A DNA stretch of 14,159 nt from Methanocorpusculum sp. (GCA_030539595.1 JAUNXW010000026.1:1-14159), one strand, 5' to 3'. Positions 1 through 7,830 are shown, counted from the first letter of the stretch. Numbers and translations: made by a program. Notes: generated by a model not told the origin, from the letters alone.

Positions 1-1
1 C

Positions 2-526
2 GAAATAAACAAATCATTTTCCTTTCTCAAAGAAAAAGGCTACATCGTTGAAAACAAAAACAAACTCTCCCTAACCGAAAAAGGCGAAAAAAAAGCCGCG
101 TCAGTTGCACGAAAACATGCTGTCCTTGAAAGTTTCCTAACCGACGTCCTTGGAACAAAACCCGACGAAGCCTCCAAACAGGCATGCATTTTAGAACACA
201 ACATCTCAAACGAAACCATAAACAAACTCGACTCATTCTTATGCGAACAAAAACCAGAATACACAGACCACAACAAACTCACAGAAAAAAGCCCAATAGA
301 ACCTCTCTGCGAATGCCCTGAAGGCTCAATTCTTCACGTATCAATGATTAAGAGTTTCGCAAAACACAGCAGGCTCATCGGACTTGGAATAATTCCCGGA
401 GAACTCATCGAACTTCGCAGAAGGCTTGACAACAAATCGGTCGTTGTCAAAGTCAAAGGCTGCGACATTGCCTTAAGCCCTGAAATTGCATCCAACATAA
501 TGGTTGAACGGTGCATAACCAAATGA
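2..526 (+). CDS. DtxR-family iron-dependent regulator with C-terminal FeoA-like domain (5' end missing)
   Basis: This is a metal-dependent transcriptional repressor, truncated by the window edge and read from base 2 to the TGA at 524-526. About 174 residues are visible. They comprise the end of the winged HTH (to about residue 35), the DtxR dimerisation/metal domain (about 36-80), a linker, and a FeoA/SH3-like domain (about 103-170). His39, Glu43, Cys62, Glu65 and His66 match DtxR His79, Glu83, Cys102, Glu105 and His106 with identical spacing, so roughly 40 N-terminal residues are missing. The C-x-x-E-H pattern is that of iron-type DtxR/IdeR; manganese-type MntR has Glu at the Cys position. 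Its stop overlaps the feoB start (ATGA), so it probably represses its own operon when Fe(II) is plentiful. The family call is firm. Iron specificity is inferred from the ligands. Confidence 0.85.
   Translation, partial: EINKSFSFLKEKGYIVENKNKLSLTEKGEKKAASVARKHAVLESFLTDVLGTKPDEASKQACILEHNISNETINKLDSFLCEQKPEYTDHNKLTEKSPIEPLCECPEGSILHVSMIKSFAKHSRLIGLGIIPGELIELRRRLDNKSVVVKVKGCDIALSPEIASNIMVERCITK
510..513 (+). promoter_or_regulatory. GGTG ribosome-binding site of feoB
   Basis: GGTG lies nine bases before the ATG at 523, a normal distance for the archaeal Shine-Dalgarno core. It sits inside the end of the upstream regulator gene. The GTG within it is in frame with feoB and could be mistaken for a start at 511. 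Confidence 0.55.
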
Positions 527-2397
527 GCAAATCAGCAGTCCTAATTGGAAATCCGAGTGTCGGGAAATCACTGATTTTCAATAACCTTACAGGACTTGGA
601 GTTGAAGTAAGCAATTATCCCGGAACAACCGTAGACATTATGCAGGGAGTTGTAAAATACGAAAATCGTGAATTTACATTAATCGACCTGCCCGGAATTT
701 ATTCACTCTCAGGGGATGCGCCCGAAGAAAAAATGGTGCGCGAGTATCTCGTAACTCAGGATTCAGACCTGTTTATCGCGGTAATCGACGCAAAGCACCT
801 TGAAAGAAATCTGTATCTTCTTCTTCAGGTTACAGAAATTCAAAAGCCTCTTTTGATAGTCTTAAACATGGTCGACGAAGCAAGAGCTGGCGGAAAAGAA
901 GTCAACGCTTCGATGCTTTCAGAAATTTTCGGTGTACCGGTTATTGAATCCGTGGCAACCGAAGGATTGAATCTTGAAAAAATAGCCGAAGAGATTCTTG
1001 AAGGAGACGCAAAAGTTCCAAAAATTGTCTGCCGCTTCGATCATCATATAGAAGCCGCCGTAACAAATCTCAGAAAATTTCACAACCTTTCATTTGCCGA
1101 ATCGCTTTTTGCCCTTGAAAACGTGAAGCTCTCAACTCTTTCCGATGATGTAATGGAAACTGCGCAGGCAATTTCAGAAGAGATAGAAAAGCGACATCTG
1201 ATGTCTTCGGAGCAGATTGTTGGAACAAACCGTCACAACGCTTCAAAAGAAATTGCCGAAAAGACGACAAAAGAGATTCAATCGGTAAAACACAGAGATT
1301 TAGATTCTCTTCTGACGAGAACTTTTCCGGGTGTTCCAATTCTGATTTTTATAATGATTCTGATTCTCGGAATTGTTTTTACCGTAGGAGGATTTCTGGA
1401 AGAATTGATTGTGGGAACTCTTGAAACTTATGTTCTTGTTCCTTTTTCAGCTCTCTCACTGCCTCCGCTTGTTGAAACGCTCGGCGGTTCGGTGATTCTT
1501 GCAATTATTTCCGGGCTTGGAATTGCGTTTCCGTATGTGTTTCTGTTCTATATCTTCATTTCAATTCTTGAAGATACCGGTTATCTGACAAGAGCAGCTT
1601 TTCTTGCAGACAGGGGTATGCATCACTTAGGTCTTCATGGTCAGGGGCTTATTCCTCTTGTTCTTTCCTTTGGATGCTCAGTTCCCGCAATTATGAGCAT
1701 TCGAATGCTGCCGACAAAACGTGAGAGAATTATTGCATCGGTTCTTGTGACAATGCTCCCCTGCTCTGCAAGGACTGTTGTTATTTCAGGAATTGTGGCT
1801 TCTTTCGTAGGATTTGCGGCGGCGTTTTCAATTTACGGAATTATTTTTATTCTGGTGTTTTTGATAGGCTGTATTTTGTCGAAGGTAACTCCGGGTGAGC
1901 AGTATGGAATGATTCTTGAGATGGCTCAGCTCAGAAAACCTGTTCCAAAGATGGTTATTAAAAAAGCCTGGATGCGAGTTCGCGAGTTTTTGTATATTGC
2001 GATGCCTTTGATTCTTGTGAGCAGTGTTTTCTTAGGTCTGTTTGAATATCTCGGCTGGGTTGAGATGTTTACTTCGTTTATAAATCCTCTTTCAGAAACT
2101 GTGCTGGGCTTGCCGGGCTTTGCGTTTACAGCGCTTCTGTTTGGAATTTTGAGAAAGGAGATGGTTATTGGGGCTCTTGCTGATTTGGGGGGCACTGCTG
2201 ATTTGGCTATGATTTTATCAGGCAGTCAGCTTTATGTTTTTGCCGTTGTGTGCATTTTGTTCGTTCCCTGTATTTCAACGATTGCGGTTCTTGCAAAAGA
2301 GAACGGCTGGAAAAATGCAGCCGTTATTACTATTTTGACGCTGAGCGTTGGAATTGTTATTGGAGCAATTCTTAATTTCGTATTTATGCTTGTGTAA
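523..2397 (+). CDS. feoB: Ferrous iron transport GTPase FeoB
   Basis: FeoB is the inner-membrane Fe(II) transporter with a cytoplasmic G domain. Residues are numbered from the ATG at 523. The G motifs are in order: P-loop GNPSVGKS (9-16), G2 NYPGTT (31-36), G3 DLPG (55-58), G4 NMVD (115-118) and G5 SVATEG (143-148). A helical GDI-like segment follows to about 265, then a polytopic membrane domain with the two Gate regions. It includes GCSVPAIM near 384, PCSAR near 413 and a late VPCIST, the conserved cysteine sites of the family. At 624 residues it is shorter than E. coli FeoB and lacks a FeoC-like tail. I prefer the ATG (ATGA overlap, GGTG nine bases upstream) over the in-frame GTG at 511. 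No separate feoA is seen; the FeoA-like domain is fused to the upstream regulator. Confidence 0.95.
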   Translation: MSKSAVLIGNPSVGKSLIFNNLTGLGVEVSNYPGTTVDIMQGVVKYENREFTLIDLPGIYSLSGDAPEEKMVREYLVTQDSDLFIAVIDAKHLERNLYLLLQVTEIQKPLLIVLNMVDEARAGGKEVNASMLSEIFGVPVIESVATEGLNLEKIAEEILEGDAKVPKIVCRFDHHIEAAVTNLRKFHNLSFAESLFALENVKLSTLSDDVMETAQAISEEIEKRHLMSSEQIVGTNRHNASKEIAEKTTKEIQSVKHRDLDSLLTRTFPGVPILIFIMILILGIVFTVGGFLEELIVGTLETYVLVPFSALSLPPLVETLGGSVILAIISGLGIAFPYVFLFYIFISILEDTGYLTRAAFLADRGMHHLGLHGQGLIPLVLSFGCSVPAIMSIRMLPTKRERIIASVLVTMLPCSARTVVISGIVASFVGFAAAFSIYGIIFILVFLIGCILSKVTPGEQYGMILEMAQLRKPVPKMVIKKAWMRVREFLYIAMPLILVSSVFLGLFEYLGWVEMFTSFINPLSETVLGLPGFAFTALLFGILRKEMVIGALADLGGTADLAMILSGSQLYVFAVVCILFVPCISTIAVLAKENGWKNAAVITILTLSVGIVIGAILNFVFMLV

Positions 2398-2524
2398 ACT
2401 TCACGATATTAATCAATGAATTATTTTTGTGTAGGATGGGTACATCACGATACACTGAGAGAGTTTCGCTTTCTGCAAAACCACAAAAGACTGCACATCA
2501 AACACGAAAACTGATTTGCAAACT

Positions 2525-2564
2525 ACTTATACCTGTAAAAACAAAATATAGGTTATATTTACAG
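2525..2564 (+). promoter_or_regulatory. Candidate promoter and operator region of the DUF362 gene
   Basis: Two TATA-like boxes are visible: CTTATACC around 2526-2532 and GTTATATTTA around 2552-2561. An inverted repeat, CTGTAAA at 2533-2539 and TTTACAG at 2558-2564, brackets the space between them and overlaps the second box, as a repressor site might. GGAG at 2582-2585 is a ribosome-binding site 11 bases before the ATG at 2597. The rest of the 2398-2596 gap shows only a weak T-rich stretch at 2421-2429 after feoB. The assignment is by pattern only. Confidence 0.4.
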
Positions 2565-2596
2565 CCCCTGTCAATCTGCACGGAGATTACTCTTAA

Positions 2597-3745
2597 ATGA
2601 AAACAATAACCGGTTCTGCAAAATGTGATTCATACGAACGCGAAAAAGTTCTCAAAGCAGTAAGGAAAGCAGTAAAATCAGCAGGCGGTCTGCCCAACGT
2701 CAAAGGCAAAAAAGTTCTCTTAAAGCCAAATCTTTTATCAGACGCAGATATAAACCGCGCTGTAACAACTCATCCTCTGGTTGTCTATGCTGTCGGTAAA
2801 ATGATAATCGAAGCCGGAGGAATATTAACAATAGCTGACAGCCCGGGAGCCGGAATTGTCTACAATCAGCACTCTCTCAAAAGAGTATATCACAAATGCG
2901 GGATTGAAGACGTAGCAAAAGAACTCGGAATAGAATTAAATTTCGATACCGGGTCGCAGGAAAGACCGTTCCCGGAAGGAATTGTTATGAAGCGCTTCAC
3001 AGTCATAAATCCTGTATGCGACGCTGATGTAATTATTTCGGTCTGCAAACTGAAAACCCACATGTTTACACTATACTCGGGAGCTGTGAAAAATACATTC
3101 GGTGTAGTTCCCGGACTTGACAAACCTGTTTTTCATTCTCGTTTCCCTGACGCGATGGATTTTTCCGAGATGCTTGTAGACTTAAACGAACTTATATGCC
3201 CTGACTTCGTTGTGATGGATGCGGTTGTGGGAATGGAGGGCAACGGTCCTCAGGGAGGTTCACCCAGAGATGTCGGATATATTCTCGCTTCAAAATCAGT
3301 CTACGGTCTGGATATTTCAGCCCAGACTATGATTAACATGAGCCCGGAAAGTATTGGGACAACAATTTCAGCCCTTCGCCGTGATTTAATCGATGAAGTC
3401 TCTGTTGTGGGCGATGAAATTATTCCTATAACCGATTATGTTCTTCCCACAACTTACAGAAATCAGGTGAAAGAATCCTGGCCGAAGAAAAAAATCTATC
3501 GCAAACTTCAGCGTGTCGGAAAAATTTATGCACCTTCGCCTTCAATTTCCACAAAGAAATGTGTCGGCTGCGGTCAGTGCGCAAGAATTTGTCCCGTAAA
3601 AGCGGCTGTGATTGTTCAGGGGAAAGCAACATTTGATTTAACGAACTGCATCAGATGCTACTGCTGCCACGAAATGTGTCAGTATGATGCAATTGAACTG
3701 AAGCGTTCGCTTACGGGAAAGATTATTCATTCTTTTATAAAATAG
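2597..3745 (+). CDS. DUF362 domain protein with C-terminal 2x[4Fe-4S] ferredoxin domain
   Basis: The 382-residue protein has a DUF362 domain (about 5-290) followed by a bacterial-type diferredoxin domain. The two cluster motifs are clear: Cys322, 325, 328, 332 followed by Pro, and Cys351, 354, 357, 361, with an additional Cys356. Landmarks of the DUF362 part include the KPNLL segment near residue 43, DSPGAG near 81 and the KLKTH motif near 151. There is no signal peptide or membrane helix, so it should be cytoplasmic. The biochemical role of DUF362 is not established. The clusters imply electron transfer or a redox-coupled reaction, and such proteins are common in anaerobic archaea and bacteria. 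It has its own promoter-like region and is probably separate from feoB. The start is supported by GGAG 11 bases upstream. Confidence 0.9.
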   Translation: MKTITGSAKCDSYEREKVLKAVRKAVKSAGGLPNVKGKKVLLKPNLLSDADINRAVTTHPLVVYAVGKMIIEAGGILTIADSPGAGIVYNQHSLKRVYHKCGIEDVAKELGIELNFDTGSQERPFPEGIVMKRFTVINPVCDADVIISVCKLKTHMFTLYSGAVKNTFGVVPGLDKPVFHSRFPDAMDFSEMLVDLNELICPDFVVMDAVVGMEGNGPQGGSPRDVGYILASKSVYGLDISAQTMINMSPESIGTTISALRRDLIDEVSVVGDEIIPITDYVLPTTYRNQVKESWPKKKIYRKLQRVGKIYAPSPSISTKKCVGCGQCARICPVKAAVIVQGKATFDLTNCIRCYCCHEMCQYDAIELKRSLTGKIIHSFIK

Positions 3746-3783
3746 AATTCAGAGTTTAACGTCTTAATAAAAATATTTTAAGT

Positions 3784-4410
3784 ATGCCCGCATATAAGTA
3801 TTATATGGTTAATCTTAACGAAAATTTCAAACCCGACAAACGCTACACGGGTCACTTAATAGTATCTACACTTGCAACATTTCTGCTTACGGCAATAGCA
3901 TGTTCCTTCTGGCTCATCTTTCCCGCAATGGAAGAACCTGTCTTTTTCTATATTATCTATATAGCCGTAGGAATAATTCTCGCCGGCTGTATCTGGATAG
4001 TCATCTGGGCATTTCTTTATTATAAATCGGTCGTTTACCAGCTCAACGAAACTGAAATGACCTGGAAACGCGGTGTCCTTTTCAGAAAAACAGGAATTGT
4101 TCCATACAACAGAATCACAAACGTGGATATTGTTCAGGGACCGATTATGAGAATGTTCAAAATCTTCCACCTTAAAATCGATACAGCTGGCGGAACATCA
4201 AAAGACTCATCTGAAATCAGAATAGAAGGAATTGAAGACCCGGAACCGCTTCGTGCAATGATCATGGACTTTGTAAGAGGTCACGTTCCAAGCCCTGCAG
4301 CGACGGGAACCGAATACGGTAAATCGGTTAAGACCGCGCAGGCAGCAGACCTTCAGGCACTCTACGAAGAAGTCGCGGCAATTCGCAAAATTCTCGAACA
4401 GAAAAAATAA
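3784..4410 (+). CDS. PH-domain membrane protein (YdbS/bPH2-like)
   Basis: The 208-residue protein has two membrane helices (about 24-47 and 54-79), then a bacterial pleckstrin-homology domain of the YdbS/DUF304 type (about 80-165). It closes with a short, probably helical, charged tail (about 185-208). The diagnostic stretch after the second helix runs YQLNETEMTWKRG, then VPYNRITNVDIVQGP, the typical bPH_2 strand pattern, with GIEDPEPLR near the end. The domain should face the cytoplasm. Function is not known; family members are thought to be membrane-associated scaffolds. No Shine-Dalgarno is visible before the ATG at 3784, and an in-frame ATG at 3805 is an alternative. It precedes the small membrane protein by only eight bases, so the two are probably co-transcribed. 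Confidence 0.85.
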   Translation: MPAYKYYMVNLNENFKPDKRYTGHLIVSTLATFLLTAIACSFWLIFPAMEEPVFFYIIYIAVGIILAGCIWIVIWAFLYYKSVVYQLNETEMTWKRGVLFRKTGIVPYNRITNVDIVQGPIMRMFKIFHLKIDTAGGTSKDSSEIRIEGIEDPEPLRAMIMDFVRGHVPSPAATGTEYGKSVKTAQAADLQALYEEVAAIRKILEQKK

Positions 4411-4418
4411 TTATTTTT

Positions 4419-4652
4419 ATGGCTGAAGATAAAGAAAAAGAACTCGACAGCGACTTCACAAAAGAAGAACACGAAGAGTTTGAAAAACTCGAATCCGTCC
4501 CTTACAAAGAAGTTGAAGAGGAAAAAATTCGTGTTCCAAAGCGTGAAGAAAAAGTCACCGACACAAAAAATGATTTGCTTTATCTTGCACTCTTTTGTAT
4601 TGCAATGGGAATTTTTCTTATGATAATCGTCTTCGGCGGATTTATAAAATAA
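4419..4652 (+). CDS. Small acidic C-tail-anchored membrane protein, unknown function
   Basis: The 77-residue protein falls into two parts. Residues 1-50 are very rich in Glu, Asp and Lys and probably helical or disordered. Residues 53-73 form one hydrophobic helix (LLYLALFCIAMGIFLMIIVF), followed by a short GGFIK end. This resembles a tail-anchored topology with the charged part in the cytoplasm. I do not recognise a family. It starts eight bases after the PH-domain gene, so it is likely in the same transcript and may act with it. Its last 11 bases overlap the end of the convergent transglutaminase-like gene. The codon pattern resembles its neighbour, which supports a real gene. Confidence 0.75.
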   Translation: MAEDKEKELDSDFTKEEHEEFEKLESVPYKEVEEEKIRVPKREEKVTDTKNDLLYLALFCIAMGIFLMIIVFGGFIK

Positions 4653-5238
4653 TATCTGCCTTCTTTGTAACGAACTCGGGAATATTTTCAATTATATCAT
4701 CAAGAGTTTTTGCTGACTCAAGCATCTTCATAGTTTCAATATGCGAGTCTGCGTAAATTCCTTCAAAGAAATATTCATCGAATCCAATTCTTGGAGGATA
4801 TGCAAGTATTGGTTTTCCAAGCGAAAATTCTGCGCACACGCCTTTTTTATTTCCTCTTGCATCAAGCTGAACCCATTTCCCTTCAAGAAATGCGGCATTG
4901 AATGCGTGAACGCAGTATCCAAGCGATTCATCCTCTGCAAGGCAGAGATGCTCAAAGCAGAAACCCGTTGGAATATTCTGAGACCTCAGAAGTGCTGCAA
5001 GCAGATTTGATTTTGCGTGACATATCCCTGTTCTGTATTTCAAAACATCAGAAGCCTTCGCTGTAATTATAGCAGAATTAATATCAAACGTGTGGGGAAT
5101 TTCATCTCTAACAAATTCATAAGCAATTCTCGCTTTTTCTGTATCTGAATCAACTTCGTTGAAAAGCTCTTCTGTCTTTTCACGAATCAGCGGATTTGAA
5201 AAATCCACATACTTTGTCTCGCGAAGAAATTTATCCAT
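4642..5238 (-). CDS. Transglutaminase-like (papain-fold) protein
   Basis: The 198-residue protein has a transglutaminase-like core with the full catalytic triad. Counting from the ATG at 5238, Cys73 lies in GICHAKSNLLAALLR, His111 in YCVHAF and Asp126 in WVQLDARG. Such cores act as cysteine proteases, amidases or cross-linking enzymes. The substrate here cannot be told. There is no signal peptide or membrane helix. The last 60 or so residues form a helical extension. An in-frame GTG at 5250 would add four residues, but GGTG at 5251-5248 sits nine bases before the ATG and is more likely the ribosome-binding site. The gene overlaps the end of the MFS gene by eight bases, so it is translationally coupled to it. 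Confidence 0.85.
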   Translation of the reverse strand: MDKFLRETKYVDFSNPLIREKTEELFNEVDSDTEKARIAYEFVRDEIPHTFDINSAIITAKASDVLKYRTGICHAKSNLLAALLRSQNIPTGFCFEHLCLAEDESLGYCVHAFNAAFLEGKWVQLDARGNKKGVCAEFSLGKPILAYPPRIGFDEYFFEGIYADSHIETMKMLESAKTLDDIIENIPEFVTKKADIIL

Positions 5239-6421
5239 GTGTTCTCGCACCTATTATTACATATATTGCTGCAATGAGTGATAAAACAAAGCAAAGTCCA
5301 AAACCTGCCGTGTATCCGAAGACTGTTATTATAATTCCCGTTACAAGTGGACCTGACGAGTGACCGATATCCATAATTGATGAAAGTGCTCCAAGAGATG
5401 CTCCCACCTGATTTTTTTGAGCTTTGTCCGCGGCGTAAACATTTGCTGCAACAGTTGTCATTGACATTCCAAGACCGAAAATTATACTTATACCAAGCAT
5501 TATCCAGATGTTTGAGATAAACGAAACGAACGCAAGAGAAACTCCTGTTAAAATCAGACCGAGAATAATCTGCGGGACAGGATTTTTATTGTCGGCGATT
5601 TTTCCAAAATATGGTTTAGTGAGCGCAAGAACCAGAACCTGAACTCCAAAAATTATTCCGGTCTGCCAGGCATCAGCTCCGTTTGCAAGAAGATATACAG
5701 GCAAAAACGTTTCAAATGCTCCGAAACAAAAATAAGTAATCATCTGAGCCGCAGATGTGCATCTTAAATCACGTTTTGAAAGAAAAGCCGCAAGACTTTT
5801 TGTAAAATCGGAGACTCTGATTTTTTCGGCAGTTGATGCTGTCTTGCTGTCTTTGAATAATAATGTCAGAATCAAAACAGGTACACCTGCAAGAAATGCA
5901 ACCGCATAAACTGCATGGTATGAAAAATCAGCAGGCATAAACGCAAACAGCGTGATAACCGCACCTCCGATAAGAGGAGCGAGAGTTCTTCCGATAAGTG
6001 TTGATGAACTATAAGTTCCAATTAGAAGACCTTTCTGTTTTCCGAATTTATCTGCGATTGCCGATGAAATCACCGGACTTAATGTTGCGGTTGCTGTTCC
6101 GTGAAAAAATCTTATTGGAATAAGCCAGAGCGGGTCAGATACTATCAGATATAGAAGAGGGGCAATTACAATTACCAGTCCCGATAAAATCAGAAGTTTT
6201 CTTCTGCCTAATTTATCAGAAATAACACCAACGGGGAAACTGAAAATTATTCCGGCTATCGGAGATATTGCGCAGATTATTCCAATAAGAGTTTCGTCAG
6301 CTCCAAGAGATCCCGCGTAAAGCGGCAGAACAGGATTTTTAGAGATTGACGTTGAAAAAATTGCGAATAATCCGATTACGCAGAAATACCAGATTATCTT
6401 TTTTGAAACGTCAGTTCCCAC
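5231..6421 (-). CDS. Major facilitator superfamily transporter
   Basis: The 396-residue, strongly hydrophobic protein has about 12 predicted helices. MFS motif A is clear between the second and third helices, around residues 65-75 (GVISDKLGRRK). The length and motif fit the drug:H+ antiporter-like branch of the MFS, which exports small molecules. The substrate cannot be read from the sequence. The start is a GTG at 6421 that overlaps the end of the DMT transporter gene by 11 bases. No in-frame ATG lies near, so GTG is probably right. It is the middle gene of a DMT-MFS-transglutaminase unit with overlapping ends, implying one transcript. Confidence 0.9.
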   Translation of the reverse strand: MGTDVSKKIIWYFCVIGLFAIFSTSISKNPVLPLYAGSLGADETLIGIICAISPIAGIIFSFPVGVISDKLGRRKLLILSGLVIVIAPLLYLIVSDPLWLIPIRFFHGTATATLSPVISSAIADKFGKQKGLLIGTYSSSTLIGRTLAPLIGGAVITLFAFMPADFSYHAVYAVAFLAGVPVLILTLLFKDSKTASTAEKIRVSDFTKSLAAFLSKRDLRCTSAAQMITYFCFGAFETFLPVYLLANGADAWQTGIIFGVQVLVLALTKPYFGKIADNKNPVPQIILGLILTGVSLAFVSFISNIWIMLGISIIFGLGMSMTTVAANVYAADKAQKNQVGASLGALSSIMDIGHSSGPLVTGIIITVFGYTAGFGLCFVLSLIAAIYVIIGARTHG

Positions 6422-7361
6422 TTAAACCGCCTGCCGGACCGTGTATTCCCTTTCCTTTGAAAATATACGGTAAAGCAATTCCAAAGAATAACAGAATAAT
6501 TCCAATCCACTGAATTACAGAAACCGCTTCGGATAAAATTATCATTGCACAAATAATGGAAGCGGGAAGTTCTGAGGAACTTAAAATTGTAGCAGCGCCC
6601 GTTGAAATTTTCGGAGCGCCGACTGCGAATAAAAACATTGGAACTGCACAGCCGATTGAACCTAATATTATTCCGTATGTCCAGAGCCCGTCAAAAATTA
6701 CGCCAGAGACAAAATATGCGGGAGAGAATATGCATATCAGAAGAATTAGTGCGCAGGTCATTATAAGGAAACTTCTGTTCAGCGGATGCATTGAAACTTC
6801 AACTCTTCCGAGCAGGAACATGTAAAGCGCATAAAATACAGCAGATAAGAAGCCGAAGAAAACACCAATAGGATTGAGTTCAACCGATACACCTATGATT
6901 CCTGAGGCAAGCAGTGTTCCAAATATGAGAATAATTACAGCGATAACTGTCTTTTTTTCTGGAAGTCTGCGCTCTGCAATTGCCTGAAAAATTACGCCTA
7001 TCCATGTGAACTGAAACAGGAGAATTACCGCGATGTAGGCTGGAACTGTTTGAAGAGCTATGACGTAAGTAAGACTGACAAGTGCAATTGAAACTCCCGC
7101 AAGAAATATCCCAAACCCTTTTTTTATTGTGAACGGGCTTTTTATTTCCCTTTTCGGTTTTTTGGTTATTATGCCGTAAACGAAAAATGCGAGTGTGAGC
7201 AGTGCAAGAATCAGCCACCCGAAGAAATATTGGCTCATTACAACGTCGTCGAAAACATAGCCAGCTTCGTATGCAAGTTTTATTGTTGGAGATGATGGAC
7301 CGTAGCAGCATCCACCTAAAAAAACAAGTATCGGGAATATGAAGCGGGCGATTGGATTCAT
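6411..7361 (-). CDS. DMT-superfamily transporter with two EamA domains
   Basis: The 316-residue protein has about ten membrane helices in two EamA repeats (about 8-150 and 160-303), the usual 10-TMS drug/metabolite transporter plan. Typical features are a PTIKLAY-type segment after helix one and, in the second repeat, SSSELPASIICAMIILSEAV, which matches the conserved end-of-repeat motif. Substrates in this family range from amino acids to nucleotide sugars and drugs, and nothing here decides between them. It starts at an ATG with an A-rich stretch before it and no Shine-Dalgarno. It is the first gene of a three-gene overlapping unit, with a 122-base gap upstream that holds its promoter. Confidence 0.88.
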   Translation of the reverse strand: MNPIARFIFPILVFLGGCCYGPSSPTIKLAYEAGYVFDDVVMSQYFFGWLILALLTLAFFVYGIITKKPKREIKSPFTIKKGFGIFLAGVSIALVSLTYVIALQTVPAYIAVILLFQFTWIGVIFQAIAERRLPEKKTVIAVIILIFGTLLASGIIGVSVELNPIGVFFGFLSAVFYALYMFLLGRVEVSMHPLNRSFLIMTCALILLICIFSPAYFVSGVIFDGLWTYGIILGSIGCAVPMFLFAVGAPKISTGAATILSSSELPASIICAMIILSEAVSVIQWIGIILLFFGIALPYIFKGKGIHGPAGGLSGN

Positions 7362-7390
7362 TTTTTGCTTTTATTAGATTTGAGCGTTAT

Positions 7391-7442
7391 GATGATTAAG
7401 ATAATGAAATGAAAGGCTGTTCAATGAATTCAGATAATCATC
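7391..7442. repeat. 8-bp inverted repeat upstream of the DMT transporter gene
   Basis: GATGATTA at 7391-7398 is the exact reverse complement of TAATCATC at 7435-7442, separated by 36 bases. It lies 30-80 bases before the transporter start and 3' to the ribbon-helix-helix gene. It could be an operator, a hairpin or chance. Confidence 0.3.
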
Positions 7443-7483
7443 GGACAAACTACATTTAACTACTGCATCACTTAATTTTAAAA

Positions 7484-7807
7484 TTATTTCCCGAATAATT
7501 TTTTGTGAACGCTTTTTTTCTCAGGTGCTTTTCTTTCAAGATTTATCATATGATGCATAACGCGGACTTCTTTTTTCAGTTCATCAATATTTCTCAAAAG
7601 CATATCCACATTCATCTGCATCTTCGCATATTCTTTGAAATCTCTCTCGTGTGCCGGTGGAATAATTCCGGACTGCTCAGCCTGCAGAAGTCCTGACTCA
7701 AGAAGCCGCAGTATTGCTTCATTTCTATCAAGCTCCTGTTTTTTGGTGAAATTATCCAGACGCTTGGATAGTTCCGAATCTATTGTAAACGATAAACGAA
7801 GTGCCAT
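7484..7807 (-). CDS. Ribbon-helix-helix (CopG-like) DNA-binding protein with coiled-coil tail
   Basis: The 107-residue protein begins with a ribbon-helix-helix fold. Residues 3-9 form the strand (LRLSFTI), followed by helix SELSKRLDNFTKKQ and a second helix around 28-41 (RNEAILRLLESGLL). After a Pro-containing linker (about 50), residues 55-92 make a predicted coiled coil, and the C terminus is strongly basic. RHH proteins bind DNA as dimers through the N-terminal strand. Its target is unknown; no toxin gene is adjacent, so an antitoxin role is not supported. It lies 31 bases after the DUF5804-like gene on the same strand. A TATA-like TTAATTAAAT centred about 29 bases before its ATG suggests a separate, leaderless transcript as well. 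Confidence 0.8.
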   Translation of the reverse strand: MALRLSFTIDSELSKRLDNFTKKQELDRNEAILRLLESGLLQAEQSGIIPPAHERDFKEYAKMQMNVDMLLRNIDELKKEVRVMHHMINLERKAPEKKSVHKKLFGK

Positions 7808-7830
7808 ATCCTGCTTAACTATTGACCTTA

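Noticed and set aside
2436..2600. 54-codon open frame whose TGA overlaps the DUF362 ATG (ATGA)
   Set aside because: It is Lys/Arg-rich without a recognisable fold, and the TATA-like boxes and inverted repeat lie within it. The ATGA overlap may be chance.
6880..7311. 143-codon frame inside the DMT transporter gene
   Set aside because: It is an alternative frame of the membrane protein on the same strand, with basic, low-quality composition. The EamA reading explains the region fully.
7389..7442. C-box-like ATGATGA upstream of the DMT gene
   Set aside because: No CTGA D box follows within a sensible distance; the 8-bp inverted repeat is a better description.
7484..7807. RHH protein as antitoxin of a toxin-antitoxin pair
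   Set aside because: No toxin-like small gene (RelE, PIN, MazF) is adjacent; neighbours are a DUF5804-like gene and a transporter.
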